From assembly GCF_014839805.1 (NCBI RefSeq), contig NC_051135.1, positions 14,387,291-14,451,290 on the forward strand: 64,000 nucleotides of DNA. The letters run 5' to 3'. The notes under the pieces were generated by a model. That model ran no database searches. It was not told the DNA's origin and saw nothing but the letters and a program-made list of their open reading frames with translations. The position numbers and the translations under genes are program-made. Positions 24,956-37,145 of the stretch are shown one piece after another. Position 1 is the first letter of the stretch. Every line of letters begins with the position of its first letter. Source of the DNA: Manduca sexta. Taxonomy: Eukaryota; Arthropoda; Insecta; Lepidoptera; Sphingidae.

Positions 24956-26199
24956 TTCCCCTTATAAAAAAATACAGTAGCAAACTATTATAAAGTACTG
25001 TATGGCACTCCTGCACATGGTAGAATGAAATGTCATAATTATTACTAATGACACGGATTTCAACATCTTAACATAACAATTACAATTTGAGAAAATAAAT
25101 TGTATAATAGAGTTATTAATGTTTGTAATAGCCACTGTGTTCGCATACATTTCAAAAGGAAAGTGTTCTTCACTCCGTCAGTAGATTCGGTGTTTAATTA
25201 TTCGCCCTGTGTAATACTATATAACGAACGTACTGATTGTACTCCACCAATAAAATTCATAGAAATCTTACTAAATAGTAATTTATTTGAAACTGTAATC
25301 CAATACTTATAATAGCGGATATAAACAAAACTATCACATGCATTCTTATGTAGGTCTAAACATATTTTAGACGCAATTCCGCTTCAATGTCGTCCTACTT
25401 CTTCCAACCTCTAACAAAATAGAAATAGAATTGTTTTTATAAATCACGCGATGGCTCAAGTTCAGTCGGAGCTTAGACGACACGCGACTCCTTAGCATAA
25501 TGGATTCGTGACTAATGAGACGGAATATTACCGCGCGGGAGCGGGTTCGTGGTGCAGTACATGAGAGTCAGCGGTTTTTGTGCATCTATTTTGTATTGTT
25601 TAAGTTATTTGATTATTTATCAGCCATTATTAAAGTGACTGTATTCAGTTATATAAAAATGGAAGTAGAATGTAGCAATAAGTAATAAATGATTATTATC
25701 ATTAACTAAAAAACCAGCTCGGGCTAGCAGGTAAGGGAAAAAAGTATAATACAAAATTACGTCATCCACCGTACCTCTGTCCAACGTGATAAACTTAAAA
25801 ACTATCGACAGGATTTCGATATAATTCGTTATGGCAATGGTTGGGGCCCTTAGGCCTTTCCGAGCCTATATTCTTGATATAGGCTATTTATCCGGGGAAA
25901 ATATTAAGCAGATCTTTTATCAAGGAAAATCTTTAGATTTTAATATAATGATGACTACAACACTTCGCGATCCTCACCAAAACTACCAGTTATTATAAGA
26001 GTGAGAGACTATAATATGAATATATATTATACTAAACATGTTGCATTATTCGGCTTACTTGATACAACCGATGCCTCACTTCAACCTTCTCTTAAGATCT
26101 AGTCTTGAGTAAAATGTAGTAGAAATACCCACATGATGTCTTATTTATTTGATCTAGAATTGGAACCCAGGCCCATCTGACCAATAAGAAGACGTCCAA
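24956..26199. other. Intergenic, nothing recognised
   Basis: AT-rich. A short piece at 25712-25745 resembles 22220-22255. The open frame 25100-25312 has no recognisable features. Confidence 0.4.
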
Positions 26200-26300
26200 G
26201 TTTTTTTCGCCTTTATCCTCGAAGGGGGTAAGCAGAATATGAGCAACTATGACGTTTTATCCATCCCATGAAGTGATTTGGGCTAGCCTATTACCATATG
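26200..26300 (-). mobile_element. SINE family C, degraded copy
   Basis: On the minus strand the block order of family C is visible in worn form: a 'cccatgaagtg' counterpart, then 'tatcctcgaagggggtaag'. The head is lost. Confidence 0.45.
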
Positions 26301-26344
26301 AGAGCAATGCCTAATTCGTCTACCGAGATGATAATTCTCCGGTT

Positions 26345-26540
26345 CTAAACCCAAAGGGCACACACCTCTGACTTTTCGAAAATTATTTGTGTATTCTTCC
26401 TTAATACCTGACAAATTCCTATAGGTATTTTGAGAGTGTGAGAATTCTACCATTCCGCACTAGGTCAGCGTGGTGGAGTAATTCCTCATCCCCTCTCAGT
26501 AGTAGAGAAGACCCGTGTCCATCAATCGGACAGTATATAA
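26345..26540 (+). mobile_element. SINE family D, truncated copy
   Basis: Reverse-complement match to the 46996-47310 element: 'gggcacacacctctgactttt', 'attatttgtgtattctt', 'cgcactaggtcagcgtggtgg', 'cctctcagtagtagaga'. The tRNA-like head is missing. Family orientation is read from the tRNA-like head seen in other copies. Confidence 0.6.
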
Positions 26541-29264
26541 TACATGGCTAATATTAGCCAGACTTTGTTCCGATGCTAAATAGAATAACCGCATATCGCT
26601 TTGCCCAATCAGAGACCTCGGAGTAGTGTCATACCACGCACGTAACACATCTACGTCAAGGCACTTTGATACTATATGTGTTATTGTGACACGAACAGCG
26701 CACCCATTCCTTGGCCTTCTATAAAAATCCGCTGCTATTTTGTACCACGCACCACTGACCTATTCCGACCCAGCCTTGGCCCACGGTTTCGTGGGAAAGC
26801 TCATTTGCGAGGTTTTAACATAGAAACTATTTCAATAGTGAAGGAAGTAGGCTCATTAGTAATTTATTGTACAGTGTTCAAGTGGGTATTTTCAGCACTT
26901 CCTTGTACGGGGAAGTTATGTTTGTGTTTTCGTATTTATTAAGATTTTGTAAATAAATTATGTGGGTGGCGTTCCAGGTTAATGTATGTCTGAGGAAATT
27001 ACAAATATCATTCCTTTGATGTCATTACAAATGAGACCTGCAAAACGTACATAGATATTGTAGAAAAGATTTGGTATAGTTCGTAAGAGCCCTTTCGTTG
27101 GTTAAATCCTCGGGAAGCGTTACAGCGTAACATAGATTACCGACCGGGGAATCGAACCTAAGGCTTCTACGTTTACTCATAACGCTGACAATAGACTGAG
27201 AAGACGGTTATAAAGTATAATAAAAATCACGCATTTTCATACAATGTAAATTAGCTCTGACTACAGAAAGATATTTCACAGTATAGAATAACACAGCCTT
27301 ATTATCATTCTTCAGGAGTTTCATAAAAACAATCGAACTTTCACGTACCTTGTTAGAAGAAAACACGGCTCGTTAGCTAGAGGGGGATTTTTTGCTCATT
27401 GAAATTCTACGAAGGCTTTGACGTCAATTTGTCTCGCTAAACGACCGGAACACTGGATAGGCTTCAAAAGATTGGTATTGGGTTCATATTGGAGCTTTTG
27501 TGAACGGATTAGCGGGTAGTTATAATTATTTCATGATCTTGTTTATCTGTCTCTATATTTATCTATATTTATTAACTTATGTATGAATAATATGGACAGG
27601 CGGCTGGATAAAGGTCGATGAAACACGCTGGATGCAGGCTGCTTTTATTTGATCCATCCGGAATTGACTTCAAGTGGCTGATGATGCTGATGGTGTATAT
27701 AGAAAGGCATTCGGATCTTTGGAATATTTACTAGCTCGTTATCCGAGAGACCATGTAGATAGATGACACCGCTATATCTTTTTACTAGTAAAATTATTAT
27801 GCATTGTTCTTTCCCATTTGAAGGATTTTGTAGGCAGTAGATTACATGGTAGATAATAGATTAACATAAATTTTTTTTTGCCCTCAGATATATGCATTAG
27901 TTTCTAATTCAAGTCATCGCGTTCAGTATGAAACGAGTCAATTGATAGTCTCATTATATGTTATATAGAAAAGCGTATAACAAAGAAACACGATACAGTA
28001 ATAGCTAATAAAGAGAATGTCTGCATAAAATCCAAAAGCAATTTGCAAACACGTCGAAGTGACGCGTTAATCTGGATGGCTTGTTTCACGAAAACCCAAT
28101 TTATTCCCGCGAGGGGCTCGGATTAATAAAAACACCAGTTCACTGCCTTTGTGACATCTTGTTTTTTCAAACGGGGGTTTTTGCGAGACGCTTATATTTC
28201 CTTCAAAAAGGTTTGCGCATTTCGATTAAAGTAGATGGTTAACGAGAATTCAGTTTTGTGTAGTATTCTTCTTGTTTATGTTAAAGCGTGACGCATACTA
28301 ACATCTCACAATTTAGTTATATTAACTTATATATAAAAATAAATTTGTGTATATTCCCTATGGATTACAAATGGTTGGAGTGATTTTAATGGAATTTTTA
28401 AGTAATTTTCGGATTAGCGCTAAGTTCCTGTGACGTTTGATTGCGGTCAGGCCACTAGAAGTCTGGCTGTAGATAATGATTGCTACGCGTTCGGAGTCGG
28501 GGCGGATCGTTAGTAAAATATATAAATAAATCGTCGGTACTCAAGCGGCATTCTCATACACGAGATGTTCTCTCTCTTCTATTCTGGTATTTATTATAAA
28601 CCAGTAACATCGCAGTAAATCTTATATTAAATCTTATTCATGGTTTTAATGCGGGCGAAACTCTAATATTTACTTGAGTATTTAGACTCAGCTGAATGGA
28701 TTTGGTACACGGATAGACCATGTCCTTGATTAACAAAGGCTATTTTTTACCTTGGTAATTTGTTCCTCTGGGAAATAATAATATTTGAAATCACAATTTT
28801 TGGCGCAGTTGTCTTACAAATAGCGCTATGAACAATGTTTTAGGGACCTTTGTAGCGGAAATAGCTTTTCTGGCGAGCGAAGCCACGGACAACACGCAGT
28901 GTTACATAAAGATAATATTCGTAAAATGTTTATTTTCAAGTCAACATATTATTCCATTTTGGACTTATTTCTAAAAAATTCGATATCACATTATACCAAA
29001 GCCGCAACCCGCAAACCCTCGTATAAAATCTCCGCGGATTTTCGTATGCAAATAAGCGAATGTGTATGTTGTTTATGTTCAAAAGGACTCTGAATCGTCT
29101 TTGGATCCGACACGTTGTACACCGCTCGGGACGGAGGAACCATGCCAACTGACAGAAACAAAGATCGACTCAAAATCCTTTTGACACAACACAACAAGCC
29201 CGATCGGGCTCACTCCTTCTACCATGAGGAAATGATAATCATGATCATTTCTGCTTGTTGTCAG
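26541..29264. other. Upstream flank of VAChT, no coding gene recognised
   Basis: Near 27148-27158 a sequence reads GGTTCGATTCC on the minus strand, a perfect pol III B box, but I see no matching A box, so it is at most a SINE remnant. If the locus follows other insects, a leader exon shared with ChAT should lie somewhere upstream of VAChT, but I cannot place it. Confidence 0.4.
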
Positions 29265-29431
29265 GTTCCGAAGTCCTATCCGAGGGTCGACGAGTCCTGT
29301 TCGTGGACGCCGCGTAAATGTACTGACTACTGTGAGCGACGCGAGTGTACCATCCGCAACGTAACCAGCTCTAGAAGATGAACACAGATCCCCAGCAGTT
29401 AGAATATTAACGTGATACACAAGTAGTTAAC
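29265..29431 (+). promoter_or_regulatory. Probable VAChT 5' leader, spliced onto the coding exon
   Basis: A pyrimidine-rich splice acceptor (ending ttgttgtcag at 29264) precedes this stretch, and a second one (ccccagcag) ends near 29400. Either could join an upstream leader exon to the single coding exon, as in other animals. The start codon context is AACATGG, favourable for initiation. An upstream ATG frame at 29142-29381 overlaps the leader. The exact acceptor is not decided by sequence alone. Confidence 0.45.
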
Positions 29432-31243
29432 ATGGCGGAGGGACCACAGACAATATGGCAGAAGATCGACAACTCCATCATCCCCGTCATCAACCTGGAG
29501 GTGCGGGAGGTCCGGGAGATATTATGGGAGAAGATACAGGAACCCACCTCACAGAGGAAGATCATCCTGGTGATAGTGTCCATAGCGCTGCTATTAGACA
29601 ACATGTTGTATATGGTGATCGTGCCTATCATCCCGGACTACTTGAGGTATATAGGCGCATGGGGAGAGGCAGGCTACGACCATGTCGTTACCTTGCCACC
29701 CATCAGAGAGGGTAACAGGACCATCATACCGACCAAGATTATACCCGCGTCACACCATGGTCAGGACTCTGCGACGGGAGTGCTCTTCGCGTCCAAAGCT
29801 ATAGTGCAGCTCATGATAAACCCTTTCTCCGGTGCCTTAATTGACCGCATAGGGTACGATATACCCATGATGATAGGACTCATAATAATGTTCCTATCGA
29901 CCTCAATATTCGCGTGCGGTCGGAGTTACAGCATGTTGTTCTTCGCGAGGAGTCTCCAGGGAGTAGGATCGGCGTTTGCTGATACTTCAGGGCTGGCCAT
30001 GATTGCTGACCGGTTTACTGAAGAAAGTGAGCGCTCAAAGGCTCTTGGAATTGCCCTCGCATTTATAAGTTTCGGAAGCCTTGTAGCGCCACCTTTTGGA
30101 GGTGCTTTGTATCAGTTTGCGGGTAAAGAAGTACCGTTTCTTATTCTCGCTCTGATATCTTTAATGGATGGATTCATGCTGCTATTGGTAATGAAACCAA
30201 TTAAAACGCAGATGAAAGAAGCGAACCAACCGAAGCCAGCTGGCACTCCGATATGGAAACTCCTCATGGACCCGTATATCGCAGTATGTGCTGGAGCTCT
30301 CATGATGTCTAACGTTGCTTTGGCTTTCCTCGAGCCTACAATTTCCTCCTGGATGGAAGATAACTTGACCAAAGACAATTGGAAGATTGGCATGATATGG
30401 CTACCAGCTTTCTTCCCGCACGTTCTTGGGGTAATCATCACAGTAAAGATGGCAAAGAAATACCCACAACAACAATGGCTGATGGCTGCTGGTGGATTGG
30501 CTTTAGAAGGATTGTGCTGTTTCATTATTCCGTTCGCGAGTTCGTACAAAATGCTCATGATACCTATTTGCGGCATCTGTTTCGGGATCGCGTTGATTGA
30601 CACTGCTCTTCTGCCCACCCTGGGTTACCTGGTCGATGTTCGGTACGTTTCTGTGTACGGAAGCATCTACGCAATCGCTGATATATCATATTCATTCGCG
30701 TATGCTGTGGGACCGATTATAGCAGGAGAAGTGGTCGAAGCCATTGGCTTCACTGCTCTGAATCTCCTAATTGCTTTCAGCAACCTCCTGTATGCCCCAG
30801 TACTTATGTACCTCAGGCACATCTACGACTTTAAACCATTTGAGAACGAAGCAAATATTCTCATGTCTGACCCGCCGGATAAAGAATACCAAACGTACAG
30901 CATGCAAGATCAGAGGCCCGTCAACGGTGAATACAAAAACCATTTGGAATATTCCAACGTGTCTGGACAAGTGGCAGCAACGCAGGAGTCGAATGTGGAC
31001 GCCGCGCAGACTGGCTACTCATACGACCAGTCGTATCAGGGGGATTATCAGAACTACAGCCAGGGCTACGAGCAGGAGTACCAGCACCAACCGGAGTACA
31101 ACCAGCCGCGGCAGTTGCCTGCCCAGCCGCAGCCCGCGCCTAGCAATCCGTTCCGCGCAGGCACGGCAGCGGCTCCCGCACCCGCGCCCGCGCCAGCCCC
31201 GCCTGCTCCCACCATCAAGAACCCGTTCCGGCAAGGCTTCTAA
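29432..31243 (+). CDS. VAChT: Vesicular acetylcholine transporter (SLC18A3 type)
   Basis: Proton/acetylcholine antiporter of synaptic vesicles in cholinergic neurons, of the major facilitator superfamily. One uninterrupted 603-codon frame with no introns, as expected for VAChT. The cytosolic N-terminus leads to TM1 with LLLDNMLYMVIVPIIPDY (Asp56). A lumenal loop follows with a glycosylation site NRT (Asn95). Motif A, GALIDRIGYDIP, spans about 134-145, then LQGVGSAFADTSGLAMIADR. TM10 and TM11 carry the family aspartates Asp390 (ALIDTALLPT) and Asp417 (YAIADISYS), whose counterparts in vertebrate VAChT are functionally important. The tail has EANILM (473-478), fitting an acidic dileucine-type sorting signal, then a Tyr/Gln-rich stretch (about 528-560), a Pro-Ala repeat, and two NPF motifs (572-574, 597-599). 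ATG 29432 gives the expected N-terminus. Confidence 0.97.
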   Translation: MAEGPQTIWQKIDNSIIPVINLEVREVREILWEKIQEPTSQRKIILVIVSIALLLDNMLYMVIVPIIPDYLRYIGAWGEAGYDHVVTLPPIREGNRTIIPTKIIPASHHGQDSATGVLFASKAIVQLMINPFSGALIDRIGYDIPMMIGLIIMFLSTSIFACGRSYSMLFFARSLQGVGSAFADTSGLAMIADRFTEESERSKALGIALAFISFGSLVAPPFGGALYQFAGKEVPFLILALISLMDGFMLLLVMKPIKTQMKEANQPKPAGTPIWKLLMDPYIAVCAGALMMSNVALAFLEPTISSWMEDNLTKDNWKIGMIWLPAFFPHVLGVIITVKMAKKYPQQQWLMAAGGLALEGLCCFIIPFASSYKMLMIPICGICFGIALIDTALLPTLGYLVDVRYVSVYGSIYAIADISYSFAYAVGPIIAGEVVEAIGFTALNLLIAFSNLLYAPVLMYLRHIYDFKPFENEANILMSDPPDKEYQTYSMQDQRPVNGEYKNHLEYSNVSGQVAATQESNVDAAQTGYSYDQSYQGDYQNYSQGYEQEYQHQPEYNQPRQLPAQPQPAPSNPFRAGTAAAPAPAPAPAPPAPTIKNPFRQGF

Positions 31244-32754
31244 ATTTTATTCAGTGTTGTTGTCGATATTTTTGAATTTACTTGTTGTTTAATTATAAAG
31301 TTCTCAATTAATGCCTTCGATCACTGAGCCGCGTCACATCGGCGGCGGGTTTAGTCTCTGTTAGGTGTCTATTAGATGTGCTTAAACTGTAGTTGTGCGA
31401 GTGATGTACGTAGACTCACACAAGTAATGTGAACCTGCCGGGCCCTATGTACACCACTCGAGCTGTTTTCTTGTTGATCTTGTACTGTTCTAAAACTGTT
31501 ATGTCTTCTGATATATAAGTATAATAATGTGTAAGTAATAATAAGAAATATAGCGGCGTAAATCTCGATGTACACTCGAAATAGACATGAAATTCTTAAA
31601 GATATATCGTTTGGGGTGTATATAGATACATTGTATAAACGTATATACTGGCACACGATTCACGTTGCACTAGGTAAGGGCCTAAGAAATATTTATTGGT
31701 GAAATCTTGGCACTTACGGGCATTTTAATGATCTCGCTTTTGTGTAACTTGATGTGAAGCTACATAGGTGCGTGGGACATAGATTGTGGGTGGAATTTAT
31801 TATAATTATATTAGATGACGTCAAGCGTTGGACGTGCGACAGCGACGCAGGCCTTGGTGACGTAATCAAGTCTTCATAAACTGCGAAATATCATACAATT
31901 GCTGTGTCACTATCGCTACGTCATTGACTCGACGTTAGGACTACAAATGGTAGTACATACTACGATATAACTGTTTAACTATTTAAATGAAAGTATCAAC
32001 ATACAAATTCTGACTACAATCTATACTAAGCTCAGAATTGTAATTATGTATGTGTCATTATATTTTTAGACGTACTATAAGATATTTCCTATGCTATATC
32101 AGCAATATTAGTGTACGGCTTCATAATTATTCTATATCAATAGTTGTAGGTTAGTATCAACTTGTGATAAGTTGCAACCAAGTAACGAAACATATCAGGA
32201 TCTTTTGATCCACGTAACTTAAGTTAGAGTAGTGAGGTAAGTGTATAAGTGGTAGTAAGGCCACGTTTTAGCTTAAAATCAGGTACATCGATTTAACGTT
32301 TGGTGGGATGACATCGTATTTCTTGTTTAGAGTCCGAAATTAACATTATAGCTACTTGCAAAAAGTATGACTGAAGAATGGAAGGTTCAATATATACTAA
32401 TACATATCAAATAAAGAAGAAATGGAAATTTCGTATGTTAATATAACTTATATAACAGAATTTGTTTGTTATAAAATCTAATAAAAGAGTAAATAGTATT
32501 AGAGAATGTTTCGATGATATTAGAATTCTACAAAAACCTACTACTAATCAACTTTATATACCTCCATTAGGTAAGTAAAGATCTCATCCCACCGAACCGT
32601 TTACAAAACGGAAGATTCAATTCAATTGTAAAGTAATTGTAGAAGATATCGCGACGAGCCCGACATGTCAATTGAACGAATGTATAAAGTAAAACTTTAC
32701 GTGTAATATATGGATATTTAAAATTATTATGTACACATTCGTTTGAACCACGCT
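31244..32754. other. VAChT 3' flank and likely 3' UTR
   Basis: AT-rich, with no gene recognised. The first canonical AATAAA I find downstream is at 32410-32415, so the 3' UTR may be about 1.2 kb long unless a variant signal is used. CRE-like words (TGACGTCA or similar) lie near 31816 and 31858. Confidence 0.4.
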
Positions 32755-32948
32755 GGCACCGCGCGGTCGCCAACCGCTTTAGTTCAGTGTGATGAATGTC
32801 CTTTCATTAGACTAGAGACAGGTAGGAGGCACTGTATCTGGTGGAGACCGTCATGCCTGGCGATCAGCTGTCCAAGACTCGACCAAGTGACAGGGGTCAC
32901 GATCCTCAGCATTGAGGGAACGATTAGAGAGAGAGAGAGAGAGAGAGA
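32755..32948 (+). repeat. Interspersed repeat end with (GA)n microsatellite
   Basis: 'cacgatcctcagcattgagg' followed by a GA run at 32926-32948 matches the 13193-13266 block. The upstream part (about 32755-32895) is fairly GC-rich and probably belongs to the same element, but I see no second copy of it in the window. Confidence 0.5.
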
Positions 32949-35582
32949 TACGCCATTCCAACATGTAAAGCATAACAGGTCTGTAAAAGGAGAGACCCAT
33001 AATGTTTACCATGACACATATTTTGTGTGATACGCTAAATACTTCTAGTCAGAGTGTAGCGGAAAGCTCAAAGTTGATGCTCATGACAAAGGGGTACTTG
33101 GTGTAACGAACATTAAGTAATGAATTGGTAATACTAACTTCAAGGATATAAGACATGAATCACGTAATGAATAACGATTCAACAACTTTAGAACCGATAT
33201 GGATTTTTCTATACTATCCACTCCTGCGACAAGGCGTTTGACACCTGGTCATACTATATTTTTCGTTGTCGCACTGTTAGCAAGACATGCACAAGATATT
33301 TCAGACCTGGTTTCGCACTAAACGTGATTGAAACGAGAAATCTATTTGGATGTTTATGAAAGGATATTCATCACAAATTCCTAAGGTCATAAAATTTGTG
33401 TTTGGTTAAGAAGAAATTTATACCTAGCCTGCAAAGTACAATAGCATTTGTAGTTCAGACTGTCTGCACATCGTATTGTTTCGCGCACCGCACTTCTACA
33501 TTATGATTAATGCGCTGATGATCGTCATTGAGCAATTAAAAAAAAATGAAGTAAGAAGGGGTTCTTATTATATATATCTCAGAGCATCTTGTCTTTTTTC
33601 TTTCAGGATGGCAGAAGTATTATAATCTTATTCCTTTTTTTTATATCGGAAATTTATTGTAGTGTAAATATTGAAGAATTACGATATTTTCTCCATTTAT
33701 TTTCTATAAGGAAATATTGTATTATAATGATATTCCTAAAATAGTTGCATTCATTTTTAAATAATATATATTAATATCAAAATCGTGCACACAACTAAAT
33801 GACGAATCTATAAACCTTTTAAACCTCTGAAACAATATTAATGTTGAACGATAAATACAATAAACCACGAGAGCTTAAATAAGCTCTGTTATAAAGCCAC
33901 CGCACTCACTTTATTGTTTGTTGTTTAATATTTACCTTTCCATTAAAGTCAAAGTGTACTTTATATTTAATGTGATATATTTTTTTTTATATTGCTTGAT
34001 TGAGGTAGTCAGCGCATTAAGAACCTTATTTCTCTAGTGGGTTCCCTACGATAGCCGTGCTGTAATGTAACAATTGACGTTAAACGCCGTTGTATAACGA
34101 CCGTTATATAACGACGTCGATATCCTAGCAACCTATGCTTAGATACTTTTGTATATTTTAATATGTAACCTAATTTTCGCATATTTCTATATTAAGGTAT
34201 TTTCAACATATAATAATGTATATTGTGTAACGGACTCTCCGTGTATATAAGGATAGAGTCAATTTTCTTGTCAAATTCTCCCGAAATTCAATTAATTAGT
34301 AGTGTGTGAAGTGTACAAGTATGATTAAGGATGTATATTGCTGTGTATATTGATAAGCTAAGGTATATGTTGCTCTGTTCTATAGCCTTACCTTCACCAT
34401 CTATTCCGGTTCTATATTCGGTTAAATACTTTCGATTATAAATATCTGTTACCGCCTAGTGTTATGTCGTAAATCTGGTGTTTAATTTTTGGTATTTTTC
34501 TCTAATATTATGTCGTTTTGCTAGTGGAGTTTTGCTTCCTCTCTTCTCTTTGTTAAGGTGTATATTTCTTTAACAATCAACATACACGAGCGATGTTCAG
34601 GAAGTATGTTGTGATTGGGTAACATATTCTATTAGTATGTGCAATTATAGTGACGTACTTATTACTGTATATTGTGATTCTGTTGTGAGGGGAATTAAAA
34701 TTGACATTGGTAAAAGAAAAAAAGATAAACATCTGGCTGGAAAAACGGTATAAAAGATGGATGAAGAAGTTTTTCAATTTTAATTTCGCTCAACAATATT
34801 TATTGTATCAGCAATAACAACCGATATCGCATACATATCATTAGTGAGTAAGTATATATACATTTACTAGTTTTGTATGGTGTGTCTTTTATGAATTGTA
34901 TGATTATATATCGTCTTTTATCGATAGGATCTATCACGTGTCGCGTTTTACAAATATGAGCCTTTTTAATTCCTTTACATTGTATATAATGCCTTTAGAT
35001 ACTCGATTTTGCACGAAGTTTGGAAAAGCCTGAAATTTGGGAGCCCCGCAAACTTTTAGGGAATTATCGGATTTTAGGATGAAATCAATTTTACTGGTGC
35101 TAAAAGTTTAAAATCGTTATTTTGATTGCTTATGGAATCGTATTCTAAATGTTTATAGATTTTATTTCAAATTAAAATTGTATTTTGGCAGAAGTTTTGG
35201 TTCAATTTAAATGTATATTTTCTTCCAAATATACTAATTATCACGATTTAACAACATATCATCATATAACTTAAATCTTACCATATCAATTTTCCTTAAT
35301 CATCCTCTCATATTTAACCTACAAATTCAAAGATAGCTGACAAAAATATTTTTGCGATATTTTGAAAAAAAATCAAAATACTGTAAAAAATGTTTTGATC
35401 ATTTCCTTACTACAACTATAATGTTTTCTACTAGAATGTGTGTAGAATAGATATTTTCCGTATTTTCTAGTTGTATCACTATTTATATCGATTCTCGTGT
35501 GTGGTTTGGCTGCAAACATCGTTTTATAAATATTTTATCAAAGAGAAATTTAATGAATTTTGAATGGAAATTATGGAAATTT
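32949..35582. other. Intergenic, possible old LTR-like sequence
   Basis: Mostly AT-rich with nothing recognisable. Around 34060-34330 a promoter-like segment with TATATAAG (near 34244) and short inverted words looks like an LTR, but I cannot find matching ends or a target duplication. No gene. Confidence 0.3.
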
Positions 35583-35885
35583 CTACTGGTGGCAGGTTTT
35601 TCGTATGTGAGAGCCCACCTGAGTAGGCGCTATTTCTGCCAGTGAATACACACTGCTGCCTTGCTTTCAAGCAGCAGTGTGTATTCACTGTTGTCTTCCG
35701 GTTTGAAGGACATTGTAGCCAGTGTTAATTCTGGACATAATAAGACCTAACATCTCATGTCTCAGGATGGCGAGAGCAGTGGAATACCAAATAATACTTT
35801 GTCAATGGTGTTGGATGGTGTTTCTTCTGATTATGGGCCGTCGTATCACATACCATCAGGCGAACGTCAAGCTCGTCTCTTGCTG
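35583..35885 (-). mobile_element. Interspersed repeat, family B, carrying an internal hairpin
   Basis: Reverse-complement copy: 'ggaataccaaataatactt', 'gtctcaggatggcgag', 'ggtttgaaggacattgtagc'. The usual 'ctgccgccaagcagcag' segment is replaced here by a palindromic insertion (35640-35690, listed separately). Confidence 0.78.
35640..35690. repeat. Perfect 20-bp inverted repeat (hairpin)
   Basis: Left arm 35640-35659, CAGTGAATACACACTGCTGC, is the exact reverse complement of right arm 35671-35690, with an 11-base loop. The right arm is the normal repeat-B sequence at this position; the left arm is the extra, inverted copy. Confidence 0.93.
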
Positions 35886-36284
35886 AAAAAAATAAAAGAA
35901 AATTAAAAACAAAAAGAAATAACCTTAAAAAATACCATTCTTTACGTCGGTCAACATTTTATAACATACACATATCTGGTTTTATAATATCTTACATTAA
36001 TTGGATCAAGAACTAAACAACGACACATAACCAACTTTATTACGAAAGAATACAAATTGAATTACAAATATGAATTTGTTGGACACATTATATTTCTAAA
36101 GGGACGCTAACTTTGAACTTTTAGGAGAGAGAATTTATATTTGTGTTAGGACTTTCTAATGTAGTTAATTTAACGTTAATCATAACGGGTGGTATTAATT
36201 CACTTACACTGAGTTATTAAGGGAATAAATTGCCAATTATTCAACATCGCCTCATTGGCAAATCGGCAAAGATCTAAGTTCAAT
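35886..36284. other. Intergenic, nothing recognised
   Basis: AT-rich spacer between a family B repeat and a SINE. Confidence 0.4.
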
Positions 36285-36505
36285 TCAACACACATTAATA
36301 CCCGAAGGGGTATGCAGAGGCGCAACCGAGGTACCCACTTTTCGCCAACTGTGTTCCGTCCCATGATGTCATAGAGGCCGAGCCTATCGCCATATCGAGC
36401 ACAATTTCCAGACTCGGGCCTAATACTGAGCAGAAAAACCCAAATATCATTTTGCTCGACCCGGGATTCGACCCAGGATCTCAAAGCGCTGCTGTAAGGC
36501 GTACC
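36285..36505 (-). mobile_element. tRNA-derived SINE, family C (minus-strand copy)
   Basis: On the minus strand it reads a B-box-like GGGTCGAATCCC (36463-36474), then 'tttgggtttttctgctcagt', 'tgacatcatgggacggaac' and 'ataccccttcgggta'. This matches the 771-1030 and 12446-12650 copies. The A box is not clear. The minus-strand open frame 36200-36514 is repeat-internal. Confidence 0.7.
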
Positions 36506-37129
36506 TAAGTTCAAACCTACGAAAAAAAATGAACTTTGATGACCAGATATCAGTTAACTGAGGTCTAATTAACCCAACATAGGTTACATTGATCTCTATC
36601 TGGACTGGATATTCCTGGTGCGCTAAAGATGCATAGATGTCTGGTTGTACTACTAACAAATTCAGGCCGTTATGTAGTAGGTGTGTAACACGTTATATGT
36701 ATGCTCTAACATGTTTATAATGCTATGTTTGCAGCTAGCCACGGATTTAGATCAAACTCCCGTCCGTTAGTCTATACCTAAAGTACTTGTAGTAAGCGTT
36801 CTCTATTTTCGCGCTAACCATATCTATATTCCTATGTAACTATATCATAATCTCACTTTATACATATATATACGTATAGTCAAATAATATATCTAGGCTT
36901 AAAATAAAACTCATTTAAGTTTAAATCAGATTCGTGATAACAATGTAGAGTTCTATGTACCGTGGTAATTTTTCAAATTGCAACTTCAGAAGCACAATTT
37001 TAATATCTTTAAGCCTTTTGAACTAAAGCGTGATAATATTATTGCTTCAGTATATTTGATTATGATTTATGTCGAAGCTTGTTTAATAGATCTCAGATAT
37101 ATGAGAGTAAAGTGTGATCGGTGGGAAAA
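36506..37129. other. Intergenic, nothing recognised
   Basis: AT-rich flank that is unique to copy 1 of the duplication; the corresponding position in copy 2 is a gap. Confidence 0.4.
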
Positions 37130-37145
37130 GCTACTTTTTTAACAA

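Noticed and set aside
27140..27165. Possible tRNA gene on the minus strand from the B box GGTTCGATTCC
   Set aside because: No A box, acceptor stem or cloverleaf could be found around it.
30112..30618. A 168-codon minus-strand frame inside VAChT, and other frames at 29407-29715, 30771-31292, 31019-31234
   Set aside because: They are shadows of the VAChT coding sequence in other frames; VAChT alone has family motifs throughout.
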